Shown: positions 36,640 through 49,351, counted from the first letter of the stretch. The stretch is 64,000 nt of DNA from Talpa occidentalis (GCF_014898055.3 NW_023604295.1:68783730-68847729), one strand, 5' to 3'. Program-made: numbers and translations. Notes: a model not told the origin generated them from the letters alone.

Positions 36640-36820
36640 CTTTTAGAGTAATGGGTCTCCAACAGTGATATACAAGAGTCAAGTACACAGTAGAATCACT
36701 GTGGGTCTGTTGAAATGCAGATTCTGATTGAGTAATTATGAGGTAATCTGGATATTCGGCATTTCTTACAAGATCCTGGACTTTTCTGATGAAGCTTGTT
36801 GGGAGCCATTTTAAATCGTA
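36640..36820 (+). mobile_element. MER5A-like hAT remnant
   Basis: TAGAATCACTGTGGGTCTGT, GAAATGCAGATTCTGATTGA and CGGCATTTCTTACAAGATCC follow the layout of MER5A, a non-autonomous hAT-Charlie element. The first few bases (GGGTCTCCAA) fit its decayed left end. Terminal repeats are no longer readable. Confidence 0.6.
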
Positions 36821-37405
36821 AGTATCCAGACAATGTTCCAAGTACAAACACCCTAGAATTCATTGTACACATGTCTTTGAGTCATTTCAGATCCTAACTG
36901 AAACTCTGCTCTGGTTTTCCCACTGCTAAACCAGTAAGTAATTATATTTAAGGAAACAGATGCAAAATCGACTCATGATCTACAAGCAAAGACTTCTCTT
37001 ATGTAAGATGTGGGTGTGGTGTAGAACAACAGGAGAGCGACCAGAGTCAGTACTATCTGCATCACTATGTTAATTGAGGAATACAAAGAAATCCAAGAAT
37101 TCCAAATTTGTGCAAATTCTTAGGTCATTAGGGAGAAGTGATTGTCAAGTAGGAAATGAGCATATTTTACTTTATAGTTTATTAACATGATTTGCAATCC
37201 GTTCATATTAAGTTCTATTGTTGTGAGTTTCCATTTGTTTTCTTTTCCCACACCTTGTAAATTTTAGACCTGCCTTGTCCATTGGTATGAAACATTGTGT
37301 TGATATGCTCCTGTTATAGTCAAGAGAAACTAAACTCAGGGTGACTGAGGTGGGTAGCTCTGTGCTACAGTACAGACACACACACAGAGGCAAGTAGATT
37401 TAGAT

Positions 37406-37457
37406 CCCATTGAATAATCCCATTGAATAATCCCATTGAATAATCCCATTGAATAAT
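37406..37457. repeat. 13-bp tandem repeat, four perfect copies
   Basis: CCCATTGAATAAT is repeated four times without a mismatch at 37406-37418, 37419-37431, 37432-37444 and 37445-37457. The purity suggests a young or mutable locus. Confidence 0.95.
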
Positions 37458-39069
37458 CATAGTGATTACTTATTCAAGCATTTATTCTCAAAAAGTCATA
37501 TCTTATAGGACTAAAAGGAAAAGACAATATATTAGGATAGCTGGTCTTTATTAACATTCACAGTATTCCTATGTAACTGAGAGAAGCAAGAATACAGTTG
37601 AAAGTACGAAAGATTTTTTTTTAATTGCCGTAAAATTGGTTCACTTTTACCCTAGGCAATCCTAGCATTTTGTCATATTAAATATACTATAATTATTCAG
37701 TTAAAAGAATTTGACCTTCAATGTCACAAAGGATAAATCAGTCATATTCTAGTAAGCAAACTCCAACTTTATATTTTGCTTTTTATGTAATCATTAAAAC
37801 ATAAAATGTTGTTATAATATTAACGGAATTCATGACAATAAGAACAGAATCAATATTTTATGTTTGAAGTTATTAGATTTCCACTAAATGTTCTATTCAT
37901 CAAAAAGACTCACACAGCTATATTGAATTCATTCTGCTTTTAACCTAAGACGGAGAGAGCATCATAGAAGCAAATTAGACAGCCATAAAGAACAATATCA
38001 TCTAAGTATAATTCTAAATAAACACACTAAGAAACTTTAAGACTTTTAGATGGAATCATGAACTATAAAAACTATTTTGCACCCTAAAACTTCTCTGCAT
38101 GGGAAAAAATAGAAAAGTTAAATTATTTAGGATGTTGCCACTTCTAAGCTATACCTTGGTGGTCATCTTTCCTATTACCTAAATGACAGTCACAGTAAAA
38201 ATATTTTTATTCTGTTCATATTATTTCACCCACACTGCATAAGTATATTGGGATAATAAACCCTGCAGCTGCTTCAAAATAACTTCTTTACTTAATCATA
38301 AAGGGGAGAAATTGTTGGCACATATTCAATAAGACATGAGATTAGTTTTACCTTTGGGCATGTTATTCACACTCACCAAAATCTCCTAGATTTGATGATA
38401 CTTTTATTTCCTTATAATTCTACCATTATTGTGGAAGTTAAAAAATAAAGAACGTCATTAAATAATCCTCTTGAAACAATATAAAAAAGAAAGACAAACA
38501 AAAATATCTTTAATAAAGCAGAATTTGGTGTCCTCTGCATTAAAGAATGCCAATTTGGTTCTTATTTAAAAAAGAAGCTTTGCAGTCAATATTATCTTGG
38601 CAATTATTACAGGCATCAAATAAAATATAAGAAAAACAGCATTCTTACAATTCTTATGTAGAAATGATTATTTTTAACTACCTTAAATTTATATACAATT
38701 TCAACTGAGAATATAAAAATGAAACATTTTTGTGTACTCTCATTTCTGATTGGTTTACACCTTCACATACCACTCTGCTGAAACTAGCTTCCTATAATGC
38801 TTAACAGATAATCTGAAGAAATATGGAAAATTTCTATTAAAGAATTCTATCACATTGTAAAATGTGGGGGAGATAACCTAATAGATTGCTGGAAGGGAAG
38901 GGACTAAAATGTCCTCTCTCTATTTAGAAAGGCAAAGAATTTAAAGGAAGATTTTTTGAAAAAGATTTTTTTCCTGTTTTGGTCAGTCAGTCAAGACTGA
39001 TCAAATTAATGATTTTTTTCCAATCTCTTTTTCTACCAAATATTTCACTGCTTTATTATTCTGGGCTTT

Positions 39070-39430
39070 TAGTGCTCACTCACTCCTGTAATGGAAGCGG
39101 GTGTTCAGGCAGACTATGACTTTTAGCTGTATCATTTAATTTTTCAGCTGAGCTTCAGGTAATAAATCTGTTGTCAACCTGTCTATTTGTGTCACTCTGA
39201 GACACATGAGGAATGAAGCTGTGAGAAAAGCAAACCAAAGCGCATTCCTTGCTTCATGGCTAAAAGCAACAGATCAACAGCTAAATAAAAATGCCTGCCT
39301 CTTATACATTGCAAAGTGCATGAGCCCTTTAGCACATTTTTTTCTCTACTTCCAAACAAGCTCTCTATATGAAATAGATCGGGCATTTGCATAAACCTGC
39401 TATTCAGTTTTTGCAATTACTTTAACCCAG
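39070..39430. promoter_or_regulatory. Candidate conserved regulatory block
   Basis: Balanced, repeat-free sequence in AT-rich surroundings with TTTTCAGCTGAGCTTCAGGT and CATTTGCATAAACC (POU octamer-type ATTTGCAT at 39385-39392). Overlapping 62- and 74-codon frames on both strands share no motif with known proteins, so an exon is unlikely. The call is from texture only. Confidence 0.25.
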
Positions 39431-39599
39431 AAATTACTAATTAGTGAGAAGCAAGGGATCAAACTTCATTTGGAATTCCATACGTAAAATGTGATAGTTA
39501 AATTTTTTGCTCTGTGATAATAGGCAGCTAAATAGGTTGGCAGAGTTGGGGGGACAGTGGATGAAAATTTTCAGAAATTTATTATGAAAATTTTAGAAA

Positions 39600-39695
39600 T
39601 CATTTGACTCCACCAGTGTCAGTTTCATCTCCAGCAAAATGAAGCAGATGGTTTTAGATGATTTCTAAGGTCACTTTCAGCTCCAATAAACTACG
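39600..39695 (+). repeat. Ancient dispersed repeat (MIR-like)
   Basis: GTTTCATCTCCAGCAAAATG, TTTTAGATGATTTCTAAGGT and CACTTTCAGCTCC match the reverse of the block at 56150-56300. Both belong to an old dispersed mammalian repeat that I cannot name for certain. Confidence 0.5.
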
Positions 39696-41929
39696 CTTCT
39701 CTTACATCATAAATCACATGCTGCCTTTCACTCACATATGTGACTTAAAGATGATTATCATTTAGAGAAAGCTGCATATTTAAGGTATGGTACTAACTCT
39801 GCAGTGTAATTCTATGTGCTTGTTAATTTTTTTTTTTTAATAGATGGGAAATTCTTCAACCTCACCTGCAGCACTTAGCTTAAAGATTAGGCAGAAGTGC
39901 TTTCCAAAATATACTTGCAAAAACTGATAATCTTATCTCTCTATATTAATTTAATTTCGAATGTAATCAGCATGCCTAATGAACTGTAAATCTCACACCT
40001 GCCTCTGGACCCTACATGGTAACGCCAACTCAGGGTGCATCTTCCCTTCCATGCACTTTGTTATTAAGGTAAATTTTTGCTAATAGTGGCCAGTCATGAA
40101 AATCACTGCCTATATTTAGGCCCCAATGTGACAAAATCTATTCTTGTATGCAGTGTTAGAATTTCTCATGACATGCTGAGCATTTATTTACAGGGGCTGT
40201 CCAGAATCTAAAAGAGCTCTGTTAACATAAACAAGACTTCAGGTTCTTCTCATTTACTATCTGATGAAAATCAAATAACAGTATGCATGCCAATGAAGAA
40301 CCATGCATTTTTCATACATGTTGTTCCTTTTCACTCCTTCCAACACCAGTATTCTCTGAAGTGATTACACAGTCCTCTATCTGGAACCTTATCCCCTGGG
40401 TGGCAAGAGGCCAAAGGAACATGAGCTTGAACTGACCTTTTGAAAGTTTGATTGCACAATTTTTGCATCCTCGGAAGCCTATCAAGCTACCTCCAAAAAG
40501 CAAGCAAAATTCATGAATCAAGAAAACAGAGAAAGAGCAAAGTGCTAAGTAGAGAAATATTTTTTAATTCCTCTAAATTTAAATAGTGCCTAAAGCAAAG
40601 TTCTGTTAAAATGATAGGGCAAAATGTTGTGAGTGTGTGTCTGCCAATTATATTTCAGAGTGTACGACAAAAGTAGACCTTTTACAGGTATTCATCCTGT
40701 CATTCAATAAACATTTATGGAGCACTACCTATACGCTAAGTGCCCTAATTAACATTAAAGGAAGCAATATAACAACATAATAAATTCAGCATATATAAGT
40801 TACTGGAGACCAATTATGTATGGGATATTCAGTTATTGACAAAGGGTAGTTTGCTTACCTGTCACAAAGAAACAAGCCACTCCTTTTGTTAAATCTTAAA
40901 GAGCAGTCCTTACCATTTCTCTAGATCCTTCATCAAAATGCCACCAATTTAACCCAAGATCATGTCTACTTTTATTTCACATGATAAAAAATATTTATGA
41001 GTCATCATTTACTAGAAATGTAAAGAATTTTTGGAATTTTACTGATTTAAACTGATACCTTCACTTTTCTTTTTTTTACAAAATATAGGTTTAGGGTGCA
41101 AACGGAATTAATCAAAAAGTATTCTTTATAGGACATTGCCCTGTGTCTAACAAAAGCTTTTAAAAATGTATCTCTTTGTGTTAATAATAAAATTGTTTAT
41201 TTTATTATAAATATAAACATAAAGGTAGCTGTATGTTTTCCAAAGAAAATATTTGGAATCGAGATTCCAAAGGCTTTTTCTTTTCTTCTTTATATTTGAA
41301 ACTATTTTATGAATATTTATATTGGCTTACTCCTGGTATTGAGTAGATTGTGCATGTTTCAAATAACAAAGTGACTATTTGTTCTACTATTTAAAACAAT
41401 TTACAAATACTCAATATAGAGGGACATGGCACTGTGCAAGAATTCTTCAGGAAGAATAACAAAATCTGAGGTTTTTATTCAAATTCCAAAATAAGGCCAG
41501 CTGACAACAAGTGATTTACTAATAGTGGTTATATAGAAAGCTCAGTGCAGCCCCAGGCAGCCTGCAGCCACGGTGACTGCCTGACAAATGGCAGCGCTCA
41601 GGCTGGGTCTGTGATTGGAAGCAATCCCTGAATTAATCGGAAAGATTGTCAAAGGCACTACCATTCCCCCAAAGTGGAAACAGGCATAATACAATCTAGA
41701 AATTGGATTCCTAGGAAAAATGCACAAGTCAAGTTAGCAAGAAGTTATCGTGTACCTATTGTGTCCCAATTTTGTTCAAAGTGCTCCATGGGATAGAAAA
41801 TAAATACTGTATTTGTCATGTTCTCCTCACGGGAGCCTGCAATCTTATTAGAGAGAAAAGATTTATATACATAAGACAATCAAAGACCAGGCTCATCTCT
41901 CAAACCCCACATACCCAGTTGATTCGGGT

Positions 41930-42560
41930 CCATTCCCACAGGCTTTTCTCCTACTCTTGGAATGTGTAATGCTCCTTCCCTCTTTAGTTCCTCTGCACAT
42001 GCTTAGCCATGTGCGCTCTTATTTTTCCATTAGATTGACGTTCAAATAATGCTTTCTCATAGAAATTTCCCTGACTCTTCCCTCCAACAGAATCTAAATT
42101 AGCCCCTCCTGTTTTATTCTTTTACAGTGTCCTCTATATTACCTTCCTATGATGTATCACATTTAATAACTATATTTAATTTAGTGTTATTGATTTTACA
42201 TCTGCTTTACAATCTAATCGCATAATCTCTACAGAGACAGAAAGGTGTCTTATTTGTTAGGCATTATATCTCTTAACATTACAATATGAATTCTTAAATT
42301 CAGCCCTATCTATAAATGTTCCAGCTAGTCCTTTGTTGTGAGAACTTTCCTATACATGGTAGGATGTCTAGAAGCATCCCTGACTTTGTCCACAGATGCC
42401 ATCAGCCTCCCCCTCAGATGTTACAGGCATTGACAAATGTCTCTTAGAGGGAAAAATTGACCCCATTTGTGATCTATCATCCTACACTGGTGATAAACAT
42501 ATAATATACATTTAACAAATCTTACTGAATGAATTATTGAATGATTGAATGAACTGATAC
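41930..42560 (+). mobile_element. L2 3' end, interrupted by MER20
   Basis: Sense L2 3' region: TTGGAATGTGTAATGCTCCT, TTTCCCTGACTCTTCCCTCC, TATGATGTATCACATTTAAT and ACAGAAAGGTGTCTTATTTG, to about 42309. The L2 tail AACAAATCTTACTGAATGAA with further GAATGA units resumes after the MER20 at 42486-42560. The order is co-linear with the L2 consensus. It is ancient and has no coding capacity. Confidence 0.75.
42310..42485 (-). mobile_element. MER20-type hAT element nested in L2
   Basis: CTATACATGGTAGGATGTCT, AGCATCCCTGACTTTGTCC, ACAGATGCCATCAGCCTCCC and CAAATGTCTCTTAGAGGGAA are antisense landmarks of MER20, a eutherian hAT-Charlie element. Its position splits the L2 tail, which dates the L2 copy as older. 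MER20 copies are known from the literature to act as regulatory elements in some placental genes; nothing here shows that for this copy. Confidence 0.8.
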
Positions 42561-42795
42561 AAGCCTTATATAATCAAAGGCTAAACTGTGAGTATTAATG
42601 TTAAGTTGCCAAATTCATTGGAATTTTGTTAGAATTAAGTGAGATAATACATGAAAGAACTTTGGTTCAATTCTTAGTACAAGCTAAATGCTCACCAAAT
42701 CTTCAGTGGATAATTACCAATTATTATTATGGATGAACTGTATTAGAAAATCTTGTGAAGCAAACATAGATTATTGACCATTATTAAAAATTCTT

Positions 42796-43075
42796 TTTTT
42801 TTTAAGATTTTATTTACTTATTTATACAAGCACTGGGTACAGTCAGAAGCGCGGGAGGGTGAGAGAATTCACCAGAGCCAGAGCAGGGAGCAGAGCAGGC
42901 AGAAGGACCGAAGTACACTGCTGAGGGGAGCAGCGGGCGGCAGGAGAGGCCTGCACGCCATGTGGGACCCTCCTCTGGTGGCCAGGGAGCAGCCGGGGAT
43001 CGAACCAGCGCCACAGAGGCTGCGGGCAGCCTCACAACCCAGCGCTCAACTGCTGTGCCACCGGGGAGGCCCCAA
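42796..43075 (-). mobile_element. Full-length SINE, young subfamily
   Basis: Antisense, near-consensus copy from the T-rich tail complement to the head complement CTGTGCCACCGGGGAGGCCC. The target duplication ATTATTAAAAATTCTT (42780-42795) against 43076-43091 has one mismatch. The 112-codon frame is a SINE product. Confidence 0.94.
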
Positions 43076-43615
43076 ATTATTACAAATTCTTAAACAGAGG
43101 CGTGATGTATGAAAGCAGCTATTTTAAGAAGTTGATCTAACTTAGCATGATGTTGGGTGGTTAATGGATAAGGATCCCCACGATTAGCATCAATGAGAGA
43201 CTACAGGCATGAGAACTTGTTAGTATAAGCATGAAATTGGAACTCTGATCCAGGACGAATTGAAAGCCACTGCTCTGAAAATAGACCAAGACCCTCATGA
43301 ATTCTAGGACAGCCAAATATTTTAGATAGTAAATAAGTTCCTGAACTAAGAGGAGACCAATGAAGGTGACCACATTCTCCTTCACTCTTCCATTACTTAA
43401 CATTCCCATGGCTCACTGTCTGTACAGTCCCGGTACATCATCTTCCCTCCAATTTCCTCCCTTTAAACCAGAACAAAATATCCCTTTTCTCAAAAAAAGA
43501 CTGGTTTAACATTATTGAGCTATATGGATCTCTCAGAAACTGAATTTCTCACTTGTCAATTTCATGTAAATCACTGTTTAGCATAATATTCTATTATTCC
43601 TCTTTCATATTTTTG

Positions 43616-43849
43616 TGTATTTGTTTGAGTAGAACTGCGGTATAGGCCAGAGGTGCGGGCAGTAAGATTCACCAGAGACAGAGGGGGGGAGCAGAACAGG
43701 TAGATTGACTGAAATACACTGCTAAGGGATACAGGAGGCAAGGAGAGGTCTGCTGTGCCTTATACGGGTTAGCTTCCTGGCTGGGGATGAAGCTCAGAAT
43801 GTAGCAGTGGTAGCACTGAGACTTCACCCCTATGCCACCAGGGAGGCCC
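43616..43849 (-). mobile_element. SINE, older subfamily, diverged
   Basis: Antisense older copy: GTAGAACTGCGGTATAGGCC, GATTCACCAGAGACAGAG, ACTGAAATACACTGCTAAGG and ATGCCACCAGGGAGGCCC. The target duplication is imperfect (CCTCTTTCATATTTTTG at 43599 against CCTCTTTTATTTTTGG at 43850). The A-tail is nearly lost. Confidence 0.9.
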
Positions 43850-43865
43850 CCTCTTTTATTTTTGG

Positions 43866-45225
43866 TAAGTCCTTGTGAGGTTAGACTCTATGTTCCTCCC
43901 CTTTTTCGTATTCCAAGAAGAGTCATACATATATAAAACAATTCTTAAACATTGTATTCTTTACTTTTTGACATAGGATATCAAAGATATAAAGAAGACA
44001 TAGATCAGCTAGTAGAACTGTTAGAAAATTCATAATTTTTCACCATAAATAGTCATATGCTGCTTGTCTAATTTTAGTGATGGGGATATCACTAGTTCAC
44101 CATACCTCACTTTTGAAAACCTGTTCTTGTACATTTCTTCCAAGTTATACTAATATATTCAAAGATGCTTTGTGCAGCTTCTCATATCCCATAAAGAATA
44201 TTTCTTTAGTTCTTATCCTTCACTACTGAATATACATTTTTCCCTTTTAAATTTGCTTTGTATTTGTTCAAAACTGTTCCTTGATATGTAGATATTTTCC
44301 TGAAATTTGAATTAATACTTTCTTATGACTAAGGAATTACTGGGGTCCTTTTAATCATTTTTAATTTACTCTTAGCTCAATTTATTATACAATGATAAAA
44401 TCTCATTTTATTCTATAATTTGTGGCTTCTCTCTAGCTGTATTACACAAAGTAGCTTCTCTAATGTCATTCTCCTCTCTTTGCATTAAACTGTCTTCATT
44501 TCCTCTGAAGACTTGAATGGCATTATTTACATGGGGTAGATACTATGAATGACATAACATTAGTATATAGAATGAAGAGAACAAGTGAAAATTATGCTCA
44601 GGTTCCTGCTTTATCAGCTATTTGGTTGGAATTAACCAGATAACAATCTATAAATCTGTAAAATCATTCCTAAATAAATACATGCATACATATTAATGTA
44701 CACATACATATATACACACTGTAGGTAGAAGACAGTTTAACATGTCTTTAAAAATGAACAAAAGTGTCAATAAATATCAATATATATGAACAGTGTTGTG
44801 ACAACTGAAAAAAGTAATTCAACCTTAGGCTGTTTTATTATTAGTGTCCAGGTGGACATGGGGAGCTGTAGTCCCATGCCACTGTTCATTATATAGACAA
44901 CAACTGAGAGTTGTATAGTCTTGAATGCCACACTCTTAAGGTAATGAAAAAGGGCGCAGAGGGGTGGTGTTCAAATGATGAACAGGATGCCAACGAAATG
45001 TTAAAGCAACTGGGAATGTCTAACTTGAAGAGATAAGATATTTGAAAAGGAAAAGCAGTTTTCAGTGGGAAGGATTGTGATATGGAGGAGGAATAATATA
45101 CGTTCTTTATGAATAGCCTGTAATAGGCGCAAAAGGATTCTTTGGGAAGAAACTGAATGTTGACTTGATGGAAGGAAGTGTTTCCGATGGTCAGTGCAAA
45201 CTCTAGATGGAAGGCCTTGTGATAC
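43866..45225. other. AT-rich sequence with no recognised feature
   Basis: No exon or clear repeat is visible. An open frame of 115 codons on the minus strand at 44889-45236 has no motif I recognise. Confidence 0.6.
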
Positions 45226-45235
45226 CGAGAAATCA

Positions 45236-45516
45236 TTTTTTTTAAAGATTCACTTATTTATGCATACAAGAGCTGCAGTGCAGGCCAGAGATGAAGGGGT
45301 GGAGGGGTGGTGGTGAGAGGATTCACCAGAGACAGAGTTGGGAGCAGAACAGGCAGATCCACTGAAATACACTGCTGAGGAGAGCAGCAGGCAGACAGAA
45401 GAGTTCTGCTGTGCCATGTGGGTCACCTCCCTGGCCAGGGATTGAACTCATGTTGCAGTGGCTACCGATAGTTTCATAGTGCTGCGTCTTAACTCGCTGC
45501 ACCACCAGTGAGGCCA
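45236..45516 (-). mobile_element. Full-length SINE, older subfamily
   Basis: Antisense older copy: tail complement TTTAAAGATTCACTTATTTA, body with ACACTGCTGAGGAGAGCAGC and head complement CACCACCAGTGAGGCC. The target duplication CGAGAAATCA lies at 45226-45235 and 45517-45526. Confidence 0.93.
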
Positions 45517-45526
45517 CGAGAAATCA

Positions 45527-46445
45527 CTTTGAATAATAATTACTGATTTCTAAATCTCACTACTCTGACCCAGGTGCAATAATCAAAATTATTTTTAAAC
45601 TATATTTTCAGTAAACAGAGAGCTTATGATAAATTATTAAAAAGAACATTCAAACCTTTAATCTCAAAGCAGAAATATATTTTAAAAAAATAGACATGGG
45701 TTCCTAGGGAGATCTTATTATCACCAGTTTCATGAATAGCATAGTTAGCAGGAGGCAGGGATCTTTTGCCAAATATAATTCAAGTTTTCTATTGGGGTTT
45801 GAGAGAGAAGTAGACAAGATGATCATTATACCCTCAGAGTCTAGATTTCTGTGATATAAAAGTAATTGATTTTAAAGGGAATGTAAGCCCAATTATTATA
45901 AAGGACAGAAACTCTGTGGAATTGATGGGCTGTGTTTCAATATGCAGGCATGAAGGCCTAATGCAACAGATCTATCAGTGGGAATCAGGAAGATGTCAAA
46001 GTGAGGTATCTACTCTGGTGTCAATAGTCATGAATAACCTAGCAAGTGCTGGCTACTTCAGTGCAGATGAGTGCCAAAAGCCAAATGATACTGCATCATT
46101 TTTTAAAAGGACAGTATCTGTAATTAGCATATAAGTGCTAAAAACCTGGTAGTAAAATACACAGGGATTTCTATTTTTTTTTTCAAACTGAAGCCACGCA
46201 AATTATTTATTCTCTCTTTCGATCCCCCTAGACAAGCACACACATAAAATAAAAATGAATTAGTTGTTTTTTTATAGTAACTCTTTAGTGTATTCTTATC
46301 TAGGTGGCATTGGTTAACAACACTGCACATGACTGAGAGGTATAGGTTCATACTTAAAAATAAATGAAGTAAATTTTACCGTGAAATCTGTTACGTTTCA
46401 ATAATATTTTGGTCATAAAGGTATATTCTCATGATTTATGAACAT
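45527..46445. other. Unique sequence, no gene recognised
   Basis: AT-rich at the start, then more balanced around 45880-46130. The 72-codon frame there has no recognised family motif. Confidence 0.55.
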
Positions 46446-46449
46446 GTTT

Positions 46450-47275
46450 TGCTCTCTTCTCCCTCCATCTCCTCTGATAGTCTTAATTCCACAGTCAATT
46501 TTCTAGGGTTTGTTCTTGGTTTGGTTTTAATCAACCCATTGCTATTTCTCTGTGATTCACATATAAGTGACAACATCTGGTATTTGTCTTTTTCCTTCTG
46601 ACTTATTTTGCTTAGCATACTGCCTCTAGAGCCACCCATGTTGTTGCAAATGGCAAGAGTTTATTATTTTTGATAGCTGAGCAGTATTCCATTGTGTATA
46701 TATACAACTACTTCCTAATAAGCTCATCTGTATTTGGTCATTTATGTTATCACCATAATTTGACTATTGTAAAGAGTGTTGCAATGAACATAGGAGTGCA
46801 TGTATTGCTTCACATTTTTACATTCTTCAGGTAGATAGCTAGCAGTAGAATTGCTTTATCATATAGTAAATAGATTTTCAATATTTGAGAAATCTCCATA
46901 CTATTTTCTATAGTATGGAGCTAGTCTACATCCCCTCCAAGATTGTACCAGGGTTAATTGTTCTCCACATCCTTGTGATCACTTGTTTCTAATCCTTTTG
47001 AAATTGGTCATTCTCACAGGTGTGAGGTGCTAGCTCATTAAGGTTTTGATTTGCATTTTCCTAAAGATAAGTAATGAACTTATTTGGAACTTTTTCATGT
47101 GCCTGTTGGCCATCTGTATGTCCTCTTGGAGAAAATGCCTGCTTAGTTCTGTTTTCTATTGGAGGACTAAGAATGCCTTGGTGGTGTGTGTGGTGTGGTG
47201 ACATCTGAGGCTTTAGAAGGTATAAACCTAAGCTTCTTAATCGCAAACAATGTAGTAAACCATTATTAGCTGAAT
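46450..47275 (+). mobile_element. 5'-inverted L1 (twin-priming structure)
   Basis: 46450-47160 is antisense L1 ORF2 end and 3'UTR: TTCCTTCTGACTTATTTTGC, CAGTATTCCATTGTGTATAT, CATGTGCCTGTTGGCCATCT. From about 47163 the orientation is sense 3'UTR: GAATGCCTTGGTGGTGTGTG, GGTGTGGTGACATCTGAGG. It ends in TGAATAAAAAAC. The sense part aligns with the 3'UTR at 14438-14570 and the antisense part with its upstream sequence. Frames are broken. Confidence 0.82.
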
Positions 47276-47279
47276 AAAA

Positions 47280-48840
47280 AACTTAAATGGTATTTTGATA
47301 AAAAATTCAAAGATGGTAAATATCTACTTACAATTAAGCATGGATTTTTATGGCGAGTAAAAGTTTGAGACTTAAAAAACTAAAAAAATTCCTATAAAAA
47401 ATCAAGCCAAGTTTCATATAGTCCAAAGTAACAGAGCTAAATACAACCTTAAAAAATAAAAGTTAAAAACATTCAAATCTGGATAATTCTAAATTATTTT
47501 CAATACAAGATTTGTTAAACTTTTATATGTCCTTGTAGTAGAAAGGGAAAACTGGTCTGTGAACACTTCTCACTATTTTAGTAGTAAACAGAGTTATAAG
47601 TGAGATAAGTAACTGAACATTAACAAATATTTCGTAAGATGCAAATAAACTCGCCTGACTATATATGTATACTTTTGCTATACTCCGGGGAAAAATTAAG
47701 GGCAAAAATTAAAAATGGTCTCATTAAGTCAAAATGAGACTCAAACACACTTGTTTATTACAGGCATTAAAACCAAGCACCGTTTCATAAACATAAATGC
47801 AGTATTTAATACAAAATATCCTTTATGATGTTCATAATTCTATTTATATGAAAGACACAAAAGTAGAGTTGCTTTTCACAAGGAAGGATATTAACATGGT
47901 TGGAAAGACTTTGTTATGAACTTTTCAGGCAAACCAACAGAAATCATTCGATGAAATACTATAAGTTGGTGATACCATACTTGGACATATTTATTGCTAA
48001 CAGACCATGAGAACCATTTTCATCACAAAATAGTGATAATGCCTTTGTTTACTTAAATAATCTCATTTTAATGTTTCAAAATCCAAGAAGTCACAGCATG
48101 GAAGCTAAATTAAATATGAAAGAAAAAAAAGCTATTAAGAATCCAAGCATTTTAATAGCACTTTTTTTCTCCTCTGCTTTATTTATATTCCTGGTGACTT
48201 CTTTGCAAGATACCTTAGAGATTTTAAGAGGTTTCTATTTAGCCAATTGCATAATAATTCAAATTTAAAATCTACTAATTCATTCTTGCACAAACATAAA
48301 AAAATGATTTCTAAAAAACTATTTGAACTCAACACACAATACTGGACCCTAAAAATATAAAATATTAACTTGGGTATAATATTAAAATATTTAAATTTAG
48401 CTTTGTCTTGTATTTACTCATTAATTATAATTTTCATGAATCATTCTCATGCACATTTCTAATCTCAATAAGGCAAAATCTTAGAATATTTTGTTCTAAA
48501 TAGTATATTATTGACAATACATTACTTACTGATTAAAGAAATATTAGGCTTGAGACTATAATATTCAAGGATGTCACAGAACTTTAAGAATACTATGGTG
48601 GAATATCTGCAATCTTTATATTTTAATTCACATTTTTTTTAAGTCATTAAGGTGCATAATGAATGATGTGCCCCTGTTTACTTCTCCACTCTTTTCTTGC
48701 CCTAGGTCCTCCTTCCCTTTGGGCTGCTGGTATCTTTCTACTTCTTGGCTCACTTACTTCCAGCATCGTATATTCATACTGGTTGCTTCCTTCCTCTGTT
48801 CAACTTCTCTACACCTTTTTCTACCCTTTCTTCAAATATC
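47280..48840. other. AT-rich sequence with no recognised feature
   Basis: No exon or well-supported repeat is visible. Two overlapping frames near 48659-48887 come from a pyrimidine-rich stretch and carry no motif. Confidence 0.6.
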
Positions 48841-48844
48841 ACAT

Positions 48845-48995
48845 TTTTTTTAATTTCCAACTTTATAGAGATGTAATTGACTTTTAACACTGTGGAAGTT
48901 TAAAGGTATATAATGCTATGATTCGATAAGCAAATATATTCAAAAGGATTACTATATTAGTATCTCGTCACTTTCCATAATTTCCATCAAATACC
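48845..48995 (-). mobile_element. Old L1 3'UTR fragment
   Basis: CTTTATAGAGATGTAATTGA, CTTTTAACACTGTGGAAGTT and TAAAGGTATATAATGCTATG then GATTCGATAAGCAAATATAT are antisense landmarks of an old L1 3'UTR. Confidence 0.75.
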
Positions 48996-48999
48996 ACAT

Positions 49000-49300
49000 C
49001 TTTAAAAATTCTTCCTTGATTCTTCCAATTAAGTATATGCTTATCACAGCAGGGAGCATTTTTCATTCATTATACTGATAGTGTCTGTTTTTTACATTTA
49101 TATTTAGTTAAACTTGTGTTTGTGGTCATAATTAATTGATAACTATGTGTCTATGCTAAATTTTTATCAATATTCCTTTCCATTTTTGAAATGCAATCTT
49201 CCAGCATGAAGGATTCCTTTCTATTTTCATTGACTACTGTATTCCCAGCTTAACACAATGCTCAGTTCTTATTAGGGCTTCGATAAATAAGTGAATGACC
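49000..49300 (+). repeat. L2-like 3' fragment
   Basis: TCTTCCTTGATTCTTCCAAT, TTCCCAGCTTAACACAATGC and TTAGGGCTTCGATAAATAAG with GTGAATGA fit the order of an L2 3' end. It is very diverged. Confidence 0.5.
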
Positions 49301-49351
49301 CTGAGAAACAGAGAATAGTGACAACTGTACATGTACACAGTAACTTGAATG

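Larger units (their letters stand above)
34750..41925. other. Long SINE-free non-coding stretch
   Basis: About 7 kb without the abundant SINE. It includes a TG-rich patch (35010-35042), a MER5A-like element, a 13-bp tandem repeat, a conserved-looking block at 39070-39430, an ancient repeat at 39600-39695, and AT-rich sequence in which I see nothing. No exon is recognised. Confidence 0.6.

Noticed and set aside
37381..37457. Short regular repeats as a CRISPR array
   Set aside because: The 13-bp units abut with no spacers, and the context is mammalian.
44889..45236. 115-codon minus-strand open frame
   Set aside because: It has no recognisable motif, splice context or codon pattern. A chance frame of this size is expected in 64 kb.
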